Assembly (NCBI RefSeq): GCF_029675105.1
Contig: NZ_JAQQFV010000012.1
Coordinates: forward strand, 124,001 to 188,000
Source: Nocardia anocheti
GTDB lineage: Bacteria; Actinomycetota; Actinomycetes; Mycobacteriales; Mycobacteriaceae
DNA length: 64,000 bases
Reading direction: 5' to 3'
This document shows positions 25,735 through 34,023 of the stretch, piece by piece; position 1 is the stretch's first letter; every line of letters begins with the position of its first letter. The notes under the pieces were generated by a model. That model saw only the letters and a list, made by a program, of their open reading frames with translations, was not told the origin of the DNA and searched no databases. The translations under genes were made by a program, and so were the position numbers.

Positions 25735-27294
25735 GTGATCTTCTCCAGACAGGAATTCGGGTCGGCGGCATTGGCGGGGGCGCTGTGCGCAGCGGCGATC
25801 CTCGGGTGCGCGCCGGTGGAACAGGATGCGGCCGGACTCCCCGTGAGCATCCGTGATCAGCACATCACCTGGCACGACTGCGACGCGGGGCACGACGACC
25901 CGGTGGGTGCCCGCTTGGCCGCCGTCGGTGCCCGATGCGGTGAGTTCATGGTGCCCGTCGACCATTCGGACCCGACGGGCGCGACCCTCACCGTGGCGGT
26001 GGCCCGCCGACCGGCCACCGACCCCAGCCGTCGCCTCGGCACACTCGTCGTGGAAACCGGCGGCCCCGGTCCGTCGCGCGACGGCGTCTCGCTCCTGCTC
26101 GACGGGCCCGAAGGCGGACATCCCGCCCCGGAACTGGCCGAACGCTACGACCTGGTCGGTATGGACCCACGCTTCTTCGGCGCGAGCTCACCCCTCGAAT
26201 GCGGGTGGCCCACCGGCGAATACCTCCATCTCGCACAGTCGGCACCGGCCGACAGCGCCGCCGTCGAACGCGTCGTCGCCACCGCCCGCGCCCTCGCCGA
26301 CCGGTGCGCCCCGTGGCAGCACCTCCTCCCGCACGCCTCCACCCGCGCCGTCGCCCGCGACCTCGATGTGCTGCGCACCCTGCTCGGCGAATCCTCCCTG
26401 TCGTATCTCGGCTGGTCGTGGGGTACCTACCTCGGCGCCGTCTACGCCCAACTGTTCGGTGACCACGTCGACCGGATGGTCCTCGACAGCCCCCTCGACC
26501 CGCGTGCCCCCGGACCCGACCTCACCCGCGACACCGCGCCCGCCGACGCCGCCGCCCTGGCGGACTGGGCCCGCTGGGCCGCCGACCACCACGCGGACCT
26601 GGACCTCGGCGCCACCACCGAGGACGTGCTGGCCACCATCGACGACCTGATCGCGCGGGTGACGGCCACGCCGATCACCCTCGCCGACGTCACCCTCACC
26701 GCCGATCTCCTCCCTGGCCTGCTGCTCACCGTCGACGACTCCACCGAGTCCTACACCGCCTTCGCCGACCAGGTCCGAGCACTCGTAGCCGCCGCCCACG
26801 GCCGACCGGTCGACCCGCCACCCACCCTGGCCGCCAAACTCGCCCTCTACAGCGACCCGGACGTGACCCCCGAATTCGGCTTCAGCGCGACGGTCGCCAA
26901 CCAATGCGCGGACCGACCCGCCCGTTCGATCGCCGACCACACCACCGACATCGCGAACCACCGCGCCACCGAACCACTGTTCGGCGCGCTCGCCCGGCAC
27001 CCCGGCCCGTGCGTGGTCTGGCCCGTCGACCCCGCCGAACCCGCGACCCTGATCGCCAACGACACACCAGCCCTGCTCGTCGGTGCCGACGGCGATCCGG
27101 TCGCCCCGGCGGCGGGACAGCGCGCCCTCGCCGCGGCCATGCCCGCCGCCCGATCGATCACGCTGCGCTCGGCATTCCGCCACGGCGTCTTCCTGTTCGA
27201 CAGCTCGACCTGCGTGGACGCGGCGGTGACCGCCTACCTCCTCGACGGCACACTGCCCGCGACCGACAGCACCTGCGCGCGCGACGACGGTTAG
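25735..27294 (+). CDS. Secreted TAP-type alpha/beta-hydrolase (tripeptidyl aminopeptidase-like) lipoprotein
   Basis: A 519-aa exported peptidase of the SlpD/SlpE/TAP family. GTG 25735 gives a lipoprotein signal peptide with lipobox ILGC. Starting at 25642 instead would place 31 extra residues in front of the signal and is rejected. The oxyanion segment is VETGGPGPSRDG, the nucleophile motif GWSWGTYLG, and the TAP-like C-terminal domain shows LLVGADGDPVAP (Asp) and RHGVFLF (His), so the triad is complete. It likely trims peptides outside the membrane. Convergent with the response regulator: the coding ends overlap by 4 bp (TTAG). Confidence 0.85.
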   Translation: MIFSRQEFGSAALAGALCAAAILGCAPVEQDAAGLPVSIRDQHITWHDCDAGHDDPVGARLAAVGARCGEFMVPVDHSDPTGATLTVAVARRPATDPSRRLGTLVVETGGPGPSRDGVSLLLDGPEGGHPAPELAERYDLVGMDPRFFGASSPLECGWPTGEYLHLAQSAPADSAAVERVVATARALADRCAPWQHLLPHASTRAVARDLDVLRTLLGESSLSYLGWSWGTYLGAVYAQLFGDHVDRMVLDSPLDPRAPGPDLTRDTAPADAAALADWARWAADHHADLDLGATTEDVLATIDDLIARVTATPITLADVTLTADLLPGLLLTVDDSTESYTAFADQVRALVAAAHGRPVDPPPTLAAKLALYSDPDVTPEFGFSATVANQCADRPARSIADHTTDIANHRATEPLFGALARHPGPCVVWPVDPAEPATLIANDTPALLVGADGDPVAPAAGQRALAAAMPAARSITLRSAFRHGVFLFDSSTCVDAAVTAYLLDGTLPATDSTCARDDG

Positions 27295-27938
27295 CGCGGG
27301 CCCGCGAGCCCGGCCTCGTGCGCCACGATGACCGCCCGCACCCGATCACGCGCGGACAACTTCGTGAGGATATGGCGCACATGGGTTTTCACCGTTCCCG
27401 CACCCACGCCGAGCGCCGTCGCGATCTCGGCATTGGACGCACCCGTGGCCATGACCCGCAAGACCTGCGTCTCACGCTCGGTCAGCGTCGACACCAGCCG
27501 CCGGGCCGCGGGGTCGAGCGCCGGGGCGAGCAGGTGCAGCAACCGGCGGGTCGTCGAGGGCGCCAGGACCGCGTCGCCCGCGTGCACCGCCCGCACGGCG
27601 GCCAGGAAGTGTTCGGCCGGGGCGTCTTTGAGCAGGAACCCGCTCGCCCCGGCCCGCACGGCGGCCAGCGCGTAGTCGTCGAGATCGTAGGTGGTGAGCA
27701 CGAGGACGCGCGGCGGATCCGGTGTCGTCAGGATCCGGCGGGTCGCCTCGATCCCGTCGACGCCGGGCATCCGGATATCCATCACGACCACGTCCGGGGC
27801 GAGTCGCGCGGCCGCGTCCACCGCGCTCGCGCCATCGCCCGCCTCGCCGATCACCCGCAGGTCGGGCTGGGAGTCCACGACCATGCGGAACCCGGCCCGC
27901 ACCAGAACCTGGTCCTCGACCAGCAGTACGGTGATCAT
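27291..27938 (-). CDS. NarL/LuxR-family response regulator
   Basis: A 215-aa regulator with receiver (Asp54 in VVVMDIRMPG, Lys in FLLKDAP) and C-terminal LuxR HTH (LTERETQVLRVMATGASNAEIATALGVGAGTVKTHV in part). Partner of the histidine kinase directly upstream, with which it overlaps by ATGA. The pair is of the DesK/LiaS type common in actinobacteria; the input is unknown. Confidence 0.92.
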   Translation of the reverse strand: MITVLLVEDQVLVRAGFRMVVDSQPDLRVIGEAGDGASAVDAAARLAPDVVVMDIRMPGVDGIEATRRILTTPDPPRVLVLTTYDLDDYALAAVRAGASGFLLKDAPAEHFLAAVRAVHAGDAVLAPSTTRRLLHLLAPALDPAARRLVSTLTERETQVLRVMATGASNAEIATALGVGAGTVKTHVRHILTKLSARDRVRAVIVAHEAGLAGPR

Positions 27939-29104
27939 CGGGGCTCCGCCAGCGGGATGACCGCGGCCAGCCGGTGCCCGCCACCCGCGCGCTCGCGCGA
28001 CTCCACACTTCCGCCGTAGGCGGCGACCCGTTCCCGCATCCCGATCAACCCGAAACCGGGAGGGGAATCGCCCTCGCCCGCCTGACCGTCATCGACGACC
28101 TCGATGCGCAGCCGCGTCCCCTCGGTGCGCACCGAGACCTCCGCGCGCGCACCGGTTCCCGCGTGTTTGACCACATTGGTCAGCCCTTCCTGCACGATGC
28201 GATAGACGAGCAAGCCGACACCCGAGTCGAGCGGTGGACCGGACAGTTCGACGCTCAGCGTCACCGGCAGACCCGCCGCCCGCAGATCACCGGTGAGGGT
28301 GGACAGGTCCGCGATGCCCGGCACCGGGTCGCGGTCGGCACGCGGATCCTCCCGCAGCACACCGATCGCCCGCCGCGTATCCGCCAGTGCCGCGCGTCCC
28401 TGATCGCCGATGGCGGCGAGCGCGTCGAGCGCCAGCCCGGGTTCCGCGCGCGCCGCGTACCGGCCGCCGTCGGCCTGCGCGATCACCACGGACAGCGAAT
28501 GCGCGAGGATGTCGTGCAGGTCGCGGGCGATCCGGGTGCGTTCCTCGAGAACCGCCAGCCGGGTCCGCTGCCGCTGCTCGTCCTCGACCAGTGCCGCGTT
28601 GCGGGTCAGCGCCGCCATCTCGTGCCGTCGGGCCCGCTGCCAGGATCCGGCGAGCCACGCCGCGACCACGATCCCGGCCAGCGCCACCCCCACCAGCACA
28701 TGCGCGAGCGCGGGCATCGGCAGCTGCGGCCAACTCCACCCCCCGAGCACCGCACCACCCAACCCGGCCGCCACGCCGACGCGCCCGGCCCGCGGCGTCC
28801 CCCGCGCGGCGAGCGTGTAGATCGCCAGCGGCACCGCGACATCGGCGGGCACCGCCCCGGTCGTGTCGCGCACGAACACCCACTGGGCGAAGGCCGCCAC
28901 CCCGACGACCACCGCTGACGCCTCGGGCCACCGCCGCCGCACCGCGAGCGGGCCCAGCAGCGCCACCGAGAACACGAAGTAGTCGGCCCCCGCGCCGACC
29001 AGCACACCCGCGCCCACACACAGCGCCACCAGCACACCGACCGACACCGCGTCGGCCCGCACGGGATGCCCCGCCCACCACCGCGCCAGGCGCTCGTCCA
29101 GCAT
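27935..29104 (-). CDS. DesK-type sensor histidine kinase
   Basis: A 389-aa membrane kinase. Four to five hydrophobic segments lie in residues 18-155. A HisKA_3 domain follows with His197 (ERTRIARDLHDILAHSLS), then an HATPase with IVQEGLTNVVKHAG, VVDDGQ and GFGLIGMRERV. No periplasmic sensory domain of note, so the signal may be sensed within the membrane. Start ATG 29104. The downstream response regulator overlaps by 4 bp. Confidence 0.92.
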   Translation of the reverse strand: MLDERLARWWAGHPVRADAVSVGVLVALCVGAGVLVGAGADYFVFSVALLGPLAVRRRWPEASAVVVGVAAFAQWVFVRDTTGAVPADVAVPLAIYTLAARGTPRAGRVGVAAGLGGAVLGGWSWPQLPMPALAHVLVGVALAGIVVAAWLAGSWQRARRHEMAALTRNAALVEDEQRQRTRLAVLEERTRIARDLHDILAHSLSVVIAQADGGRYAARAEPGLALDALAAIGDQGRAALADTRRAIGVLREDPRADRDPVPGIADLSTLTGDLRAAGLPVTLSVELSGPPLDSGVGLLVYRIVQEGLTNVVKHAGTGARAEVSVRTEGTRLRIEVVDDGQAGEGDSPPGFGLIGMRERVAAYGGSVESRERAGGGHRLAAVIPLAEPR

Positions 29105-29211
29105 GAACTCACCCTAGATCGCCGGACACACGGCGGCGTCTGCCCGAAGGCTGACTCCCGGGTGTCGGGTGTACGACTTCGGGAACAGGGGACCGCGCGA
29201 GGCGACGGGCG

Positions 29212-29709
29212 CTACGAGTCCCCTCGGCGGACGGGCTCCTCCGTGGCCAGGTGGGTGTTCACACGGGCGAGCAGTCCGAACAACTGCGCGCGTTCGTCGT
29301 CATCGAGCGGTGCCATGACCTGTTCGTTGACACCGTCGAGAATGCGATCGAGTTCGGCCAGACGACCTTCACCGAGCTCGGTGATGGTGATGACATTGCG
29401 GCGCTTGTCGGCGGGATCGGGAGCGCGGCGAACCCACCCGCCGTCCTCGAGATCGTTGAGCACGGCCACGAGATCGCTTCGGTAGACATCGGTTCGGTCC
29501 GACAGCCCCGCCTGACTCGCCGGACCGAACTCCGCGAGCGCGGCCAGCACCACGAAGTGGTCCTTGCGCGCACCCGCCGCCCGCAGCGCCGTCCGCGACA
29601 CCCGCGTCATCTGCGCGGCCGTCATCGAGGTGAGGCGTGCGAGCTGCTTCTTCAGCCGCGCCGGAGTGTTCGCACCGTGGTCGAAGCGCAGTTCCGCACC
29701 GGTCTCCAT
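29212..29709 (-). CDS. MarR-family regulator
   Basis: A 165-aa MarR repressor. HTH: FGPASQAGLSDRTDVYRSDLVAVLNDLEDGGWV in part, wing RAPDPADKRRNVITITELGE. Start ATG 29709 (METGAELRF). It is divergent from an NTF2-like gene and separated from it by two copies of a CGTTAGT-type palindrome. Likely autorepressor and repressor of the divergent gene. Confidence 0.9.
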   Translation of the reverse strand: METGAELRFDHGANTPARLKKQLARLTSMTAAQMTRVSRTALRAAGARKDHFVVLAALAEFGPASQAGLSDRTDVYRSDLVAVLNDLEDGGWVRRAPDPADKRRNVITITELGEGRLAELDRILDGVNEQVMAPLDDDERAQLFGLLARVNTHLATEEPVRRGDS

Positions 29710-29730
29710 GGCTCGAGAATAACCCACTTG

Positions 29731-29788
29731 CGTTAGTAGAACTAACGACTTACATTGATTTATGTTCCTAACGTTAGTAGTACTAATC
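29731..29788. promoter_or_regulatory. Paired MarR operators CGTTAGT-N3-ACTAACG
   Basis: Site 1 (29731-29747) is a perfect 17-bp palindrome, CGTTAGTAGAACTAACG. Site 2 (29772-29788) keeps CGTTAGTAGTACTAA and then diverges. Their starts are 41 bp apart, about four helical turns, so dimers would lie on the same face of the DNA. They fill the gap between the divergent MarR and NTF2-like genes. Confidence 0.8.
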
Positions 29789-29805
29789 GAATGTGGGAGA
29801 AGCTC

Positions 29806-30237
29806 ATGACCACCACGGATGCCCTGCTCGACGCCCTCGCCGACCGCGCCGAACTGACCGACCTGGTCGCCCGCCACAGTCTGTGGGTCGACGAGGGCTG
29901 CGCCGACACCGACCGCCTGTTCACCGAGGACATCGTGGTGACGTCCGTGCGCGGGCAGGCGCACGGCATCGCGGCGCTCGAAGCGCTCGCCCGCAAGGGA
30001 CACGCGGCCTATGCCCGCACCCTGCACAGCAAGAGCAACCTCGTCATCGAGCTCGCGGGCGATACCGCCACGGTCCGCGCGCACGACCTCGCCGTCTATG
30101 TCCTCGACGACGAGACGGAGTCCATCGCGGCCGCGATCCACCGATACCGCGCCCGCCGCACCCCGCACGGCTGGCGTTTCGACCGGCTCGAGGTGACTCC
30201 GATCGCCCTGACCGGAGCACTTCCTCGAGTCCTCTGA
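29806..30237 (+). CDS. NTF2/SnoaL-like protein
   Basis: A 143-aa SnoaL_4-type protein: TDLVARHSLWVDEGCADTDRLFTEDI opening, central GIAALEALARK, and the closing strand RTPHGWRFDRLEVTPI. Such folds hold small hydrophobic ligands or act as isomerases or dehydratases. ATG 29806 has GGGAGA at 6-nt spacing; ATG 29791 is an in-frame alternative without such a site. Under control of the divergent MarR, so it probably acts on or binds the MarR ligand. Convergent with the tautomerase gene 6 bp away. Confidence 0.82.
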   Translation: MTTTDALLDALADRAELTDLVARHSLWVDEGCADTDRLFTEDIVVTSVRGQAHGIAALEALARKGHAAYARTLHSKSNLVIELAGDTATVRAHDLAVYVLDDETESIAAAIHRYRARRTPHGWRFDRLEVTPIALTGALPRVL

Positions 30238-30243
30238 GTCCCG

Positions 30244-30663
30244 TCAGTACGGAAGGGGCCGGTTCGCCTCGGCCCACTTCCGCTCGACCTCACTTCCCGC
30301 GGGTGGTGGGAACGAGCCCCCGATCATCCAGGTGTCGCGGGGCACCTCGGTGACATTGAATTCGAGGTGGAGCCCACGGTCGTGGGTGTACGGGGCGATG
30401 AGTTCGTGCAGCTTCTCGGTCATGATCCTGCGCCGATCGGGGTCGTCGAGCTGCCGGGCGAGATGGTCGACCGTGATCCGCACCGCCGGAACGGTCTCAC
30501 CGCCGACATAGAACGAGTCGGCCGGTATCTCGTGGAACAGGGCCACGGCATAGAAGGGCGGCAGCCCGAATCGGGTGTACAGCGCGGTGATATCGGTGGC
30601 GAAATTCCGCTTGTCCGCCGCGGTGTAGGTGTCCGGACGATGGTAGATGTGCCAGAGGGGCAT
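30244..30663 (-). CDS. Tautomerase-superfamily protein (cis-CaaD-like)
   Basis: A 139-aa protein with the catalytic N-terminal proline exposed after Met removal (MPLWHIYH) and the duplicated beta-alpha-beta layout of the cis-3-chloroacrylate dehalogenase-type tautomerases: residues 1-65, then from FYVGGETVPAVRITVDHLARQ onward. The exact reaction is uncertain, since the histidine expected near residue 28 is not present. Nine bp downstream of the SDR on the same strand, so the two form an operon. Confidence 0.8.
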   Translation of the reverse strand: MPLWHIYHRPDTYTAADKRNFATDITALYTRFGLPPFYAVALFHEIPADSFYVGGETVPAVRITVDHLARQLDDPDRRRIMTEKLHELIAPYTHDRGLHLEFNVTEVPRDTWMIGGSFPPPAGSEVERKWAEANRPLPY

Positions 30664-30672
30664 GGGTTCTCC

Positions 30673-31365
30673 TTATGCGAGGGTGAGGTTCTCGACCGGG
30701 CCGGACAGCGCGGCTTTGACATTCCGGGTGAACTCGTCGACGAGCACCTCGGTGTCGCCCCGTTCCAGGCCGTCCGCGAGCGCGACCGCGACCGCGGCCG
30801 GGCTGAGCTTCGGTGCCTCGATGGCGGCGACCATGTCGGTGTCGGCGAAACCGAGATGCACGCCGACGACCTGCGTGCCCTGCGCCGCCAGCTCGATCCG
30901 CAGCGAATTGGTGATCGACCAGAGCGCCGCCTTGGACGCGCCGTAGGCGGCGGCTCCGGCGCTCCAGGACAGCACCGAGTGGATGTCGACGAGCGCACCA
31001 CCGCCCTGCGCGGCGAGCACAGGAGCGAACGCTCGCGCGATCCGCAGCGGCCCGAAGACATTGGCCTCGAACGTCTCCACGACATCGGCCATCTCGGTGC
31101 GCAGCAGCGGCGCCGGGCGCAGGATGCCCGCGTTGTTCACCACGATGTTCACATCGTGTGCCTGGTCCGGCAGTGCCGCAATGGATTTCGGGTCGGTCAC
31201 CTCCAGGGGGAGCGCAACGATCCGACTGTCGTCACTTGCCCGCGGCTGGCGGGAGGTCACGTAGACCTTGGCTGCCCCTCGACGGAGGAATTCCTCGGTG
31301 AACGCCCTGCCGAGGCCGCGTTGCCCGCCGGTCACCAGCGCGCGGGCGCCTTCGATCGTGGTCAT
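30673..31365 (-). CDS. Short-chain dehydrogenase
   Basis: Classical SDR, 230 aa: TGGQRGLGRAF for the cofactor, VNNAGIL, Ser in IHSVLSW, and AAYGASKAAL for the Tyr-Lys pair. TSRQ after beta-2 (Arg) suggests NADP(H). Start ATG 31365 with AGGTGG-like sequence before it. A strong 28-bp palindrome lies 20 bp upstream, so this gene and the tautomerase are probably repressed by a regulator encoded elsewhere. Confidence 0.87.
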   Translation of the reverse strand: MTTIEGARALVTGGQRGLGRAFTEEFLRRGAAKVYVTSRQPRASDDSRIVALPLEVTDPKSIAALPDQAHDVNIVVNNAGILRPAPLLRTEMADVVETFEANVFGPLRIARAFAPVLAAQGGGALVDIHSVLSWSAGAAAYGASKAALWSITNSLRIELAAQGTQVVGVHLGFADTDMVAAIEAPKLSPAAVAVALADGLERGDTEVLVDEFTRNVKAALSGPVENLTLA

Positions 31366-31385
31366 GTTCCACCTTCCTGATCGCT

Positions 31386-31413
31386 ATCTGACTTTAGAAA
31401 ACTATAGTCAGAT
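31386..31413. promoter_or_regulatory. 28-bp operator palindrome upstream of the SDR-tautomerase operon
   Basis: ATCTGACTTTAG - AAAA - CTATAGTCAGAT: arms of 12 bp with a single mismatch, and the outer 8 bp perfect. Very AT-rich against a GC-rich background. It starts 20 bp before the SDR start codon (minus strand). Length and symmetry resemble TetR-family operators. No TetR-type gene lies next to it. Confidence 0.75.
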
Positions 31414-31597
31414 GGGGTGAGTATGCGCGAGGCGAATCGGCAGGGCCGCCGGTGTGTGGTCGGTCACCGGAGTCCGTGCGCGGTATCGATCCGGACACTC
31501 ACCGCCGTGTCGGTCTGATTACGATCGCCGAGAGCGGTTATGTCCCGTATGTCGGGCCCTTGCGGCACACATTCGAGACACAGGGACGAGAACCACC

Positions 31598-31915
31598 ATG
31601 TATGTGCGAAAGACAGTCGTGACAGCAGGCGCGATCCTGGCCCTGCTCGGTGCCTCCACCGGCTGTAGCGAAGTGGAGAAAGCCGTCAACAAGGGCGGCG
31701 ACACCAAATGCAGTGAATTCACCGCCCAGGACGCCGACAAGAAGAACACCACGGTGACCAAGTTCCTCGAGGAGAAGCGCAACGACGACGCGACCCCCGA
31801 TCAGAACTCCGTCGACCTGGCGGTCGCCGCGATCGACCTCATGTGCGGCGCCCAAGCGAACCCCGACACCCCGATCCGCGAAGCCGACCTGAGCGGCATC
31901 CTGGTCCCCAAGTAG
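31598..31915 (+). CDS. Small lipoprotein, weakly HdeA-like
   Basis: A 105-aa predicted lipoprotein: signal MYVRKTVVTAGAILALLG with lipobox STGC, then a charged helical domain with two Cys (TKCSEF and DLMCGA) about 52 residues apart that could form a disulfide. The pattern CSEFTAQD...AIDLMCGA recalls HdeA-like acid-stress chaperones of actinobacteria, but the resemblance is weak and I do not rely on it. ATG 31598 follows CAGGGA. Stands alone. Confidence 0.7.
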   Translation: MYVRKTVVTAGAILALLGASTGCSEVEKAVNKGGDTKCSEFTAQDADKKNTTVTKFLEEKRNDDATPDQNSVDLAVAAIDLMCGAQANPDTPIREADLSGILVPK

Positions 31916-31925
31916 ACGACAGTCG

Positions 31926-32315
31926 CTACTCGTAGGCGTTGGACGGCGCGGGTCGCGTGGGCACCTGGGTGATCCGCGCCCCGGTCGCGATCCCGACCTG
32001 CCCGAGCGTCAACGGATTCACGCAGTCCCGCCGCGGCGAGGTGAAAATCGGGTCCAACCCCGGGTCGGTGTACCCGGTCACCGACTTGTAGTACGGCCCG
32101 AACGGCTGCCCACCGGACACACTCACCCCGAAGCAGTCCACCTCCAGAATGTAGGTGCCCTCACCTCCGCAATGCGCGGACGCCCCACTCCACCACCGAT
32201 CCAACACACACCCCTCGGGCTCCGCCGAAGCCGATCCCGCCCCCACCACGACTACGGTCGCGGCACCCGTGATCAACATCGCTACCCCGAACACGCGCCG
32301 TCGCATGGATGCCAT
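31926..32315 (-). CDS. Small secreted protein of unknown function
   Basis: A 129-aa exported protein. Signal peptide from MASMRRRV with cleavage expected after SASA; the mature part (about 100 aa) has four Cys that could form two disulfides (GCVLD, AHCGG, VDCFG, RDCVN). ATG 32315 follows GGAG at good spacing; ATG 32306 is an alternative. No family recognised. Confidence 0.65.
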   Translation of the reverse strand: MASMRRRVFGVAMLITGAATVVVVGAGSASAEPEGCVLDRWWSGASAHCGGEGTYILEVDCFGVSVSGGQPFGPYYKSVTGYTDPGLDPIFTSPRRDCVNPLTLGQVGIATGARITQVPTRPAPSNAYE

Positions 32316-32432
32316 ACAGGTCTCCGAACCCTCGCCGGACGAGCTGACCAACCCACCCTACCGCCGCACCCGAGCAACCCCGCCGACCACGGAACCCTCT
32401 GGCCACCTCGTGGTCGTTCTCGGCACGTCGGC

Positions 32433-32930
32433 GACGGGCTCGGCCCGGAAGGCAGCTTCACCGAGAAGCAGGACGAAGGGCTGGTCGCGGCGACCGACGT
32501 CACCGGTGACAGGGTCCCCGAACTCATCATCGACTCCGCCTACGGCACCGTCGTCCCCTTCGACTGCCCACACAGCGAACGCCGCGTCCCCCGCGGCGCG
32601 TCGGACAAGACGATTCCGTCCTGGGACGAAGCGCCCTCGGGGACACCGTCCGCGTCCGAAGCCTGCCCGAGCCGAGCCCTGCCCGAGGGTGACCCGACCG
32701 AAATCCGCGCGATGACGGGCGAGATCACCTGCGCCCGAGCACAACAGATCTACACCGCCTACCGCGACCACCCTCCGGCCACCGCGGGCAACACCAACGC
32801 GATCGCCACCGCGGAATGGATCTGCTCGACCCCGACAGCGGGCACCACCACGACAACCGGACGAGTGGCCACCTGCGCGGACGCCATCGATCAGAAGACG
32901 TGGACCTTCGAAGTCCACCGCGCTTCCTGA
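32433..32930 (+). pseudogene. 5'-truncated remnant of an exported FG-GAP-like protein gene
   Basis: An open frame whose translation looks like real protein only from about 32433 to its stop at 32930: an FG-GAP-like stretch VAATDVTGDRVPELIIDSAYG, then a Pro/Ser linker and a Cys-containing tail ITCARAQQIYTAY...EWICSTPTAG typical of secreted actinobacterial proteins. There is no ATG, GTG or TTG before the FG-GAP part in this frame that would also give a signal peptide. The first good ATG is 32712, inside the tail (72 codons left). Upstream sequence is antisense to the 32315 gene. I read it as a decayed or truncated gene; a short real gene from 32712 is the alternative. Confidence 0.4.
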
Positions 32931-32965
32931 CCACCGTCCACAGACCTCTGGACCATCGATCGGGG

Positions 32966-33982
32966 TCAGCGTAGAGCGGCGGCCTGGGCGTTGCGTTCGG
33001 CGCTGAAATACGTGGTGTCCAAGGGGGTCCGCCAGTTCGGGCCGACGAAGAATTGTTTCGCCGTGGGGTCGCCGAAGGCCAGGTATCGGAGCCAGGCGAC
33101 GCCGGTGCCCGCGGAGCGGTAGTTCGCGGGGCTGTCGACGGGCGAGAAGTGGGTGACGCCGCGGGCGTTGGCGATCCAGGAGGGGGCCTGGGTGGTGGCG
33201 TTGTACTGCCACCAGCGGACCCAGGCGAAGTCGGGGACGACGAAGTCGTTGTATCCGGTGAGGTAGAGCGAGGGCACCGTGATCAGGGCTCCGGCCGCGA
33301 GCGGTCCCGGCGCGATCGCGAGGACACCGGCGATGCGCAGGGACGGATCGATCAGCGCGGCCAGCGCGGGCCACACGGTCGCGGCCTGTAGTGAGGCCGC
33401 GCCACCGGCGGAGTGACCGGCGAAGAAGGTGCGACCCAGGTCGACCTTGCCGAACAACGGCGAGGCCGGATCACGATCGCTCAGGATCGCCACGGCCGCA
33501 CCGAGACTCGGCACATCCACGGTGGAGTTGACGAAGTCGAACGGAACGACGACCACGAATCCTTGACTGGCGAGCAGCCGCGCGTAGCCGTCGTAATTGC
33601 CCGGCAGTGAGAGGATGCCGCCGGTGAACACGACCAAGGGCGCGGTGGGCAGTTCGGCGATATCGGCGGGGAAGTAGGTGTTGGCGCCGATCGGGGAGTC
33701 CAATCCACCGGGAAACGCCGCGGTGCACCGCAATTCGTCGGCGTTGCCGAAGATCGTCACCGTGATGTGGGCGATCATGCCGTAGAGCGAGCCCTGGCAC
33801 GAGCCGGTGCGCACCGCCGTTCGCACCTCGTGTGGTCCGGGGGAGGCGTACAGGCTCTGCGCTGTGACATCACTCGGCAGTTCGTGCTCGGTAGGTTCCT
33901 CGGCCCGGGCGGGAGCCGCCAGCACGGCCATCACGGTCACCGCGACCGCCGCCACGGTGGTGCGGAACGTGTGCCTCGACAT
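32966..33982 (-). CDS. Secreted alpha/beta-hydrolase (polyester/lipid esterase-like)
   Basis: A 338-aa exported hydrolase. Signal peptide from MSRHTFRTT ending APARA. The nucleophile motif is AGHSAGGAAS; the oxyanion region VVFTGGILSLPGNYDGYARLLASQG is partly shown here. A late VTHFSPVD supplies the His, and DFVVPD a likely Asp. The layout resembles chlorophyllase/PET-hydrolase-type esterases. ATG 33982 has AAGGAG upstream. It lies downstream of the serine hydrolase on the same strand (41 bp apart). Confidence 0.8.
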   Translation of the reverse strand: MSRHTFRTTVAAVAVTVMAVLAAPARAEEPTEHELPSDVTAQSLYASPGPHEVRTAVRTGSCQGSLYGMIAHITVTIFGNADELRCTAAFPGGLDSPIGANTYFPADIAELPTAPLVVFTGGILSLPGNYDGYARLLASQGFVVVVPFDFVNSTVDVPSLGAAVAILSDRDPASPLFGKVDLGRTFFAGHSAGGAASLQAATVWPALAALIDPSLRIAGVLAIAPGPLAAGALITVPSLYLTGYNDFVVPDFAWVRWWQYNATTQAPSWIANARGVTHFSPVDSPANYRSAGTGVAWLRYLAFGDPTAKQFFVGPNWRTPLDTTYFSAERNAQAAALR

Positions 33983-34023
33983 CGAGGTCTCCTTGCGTTG
34001 TGTCGGTCGGTGATGGCGCGAGG

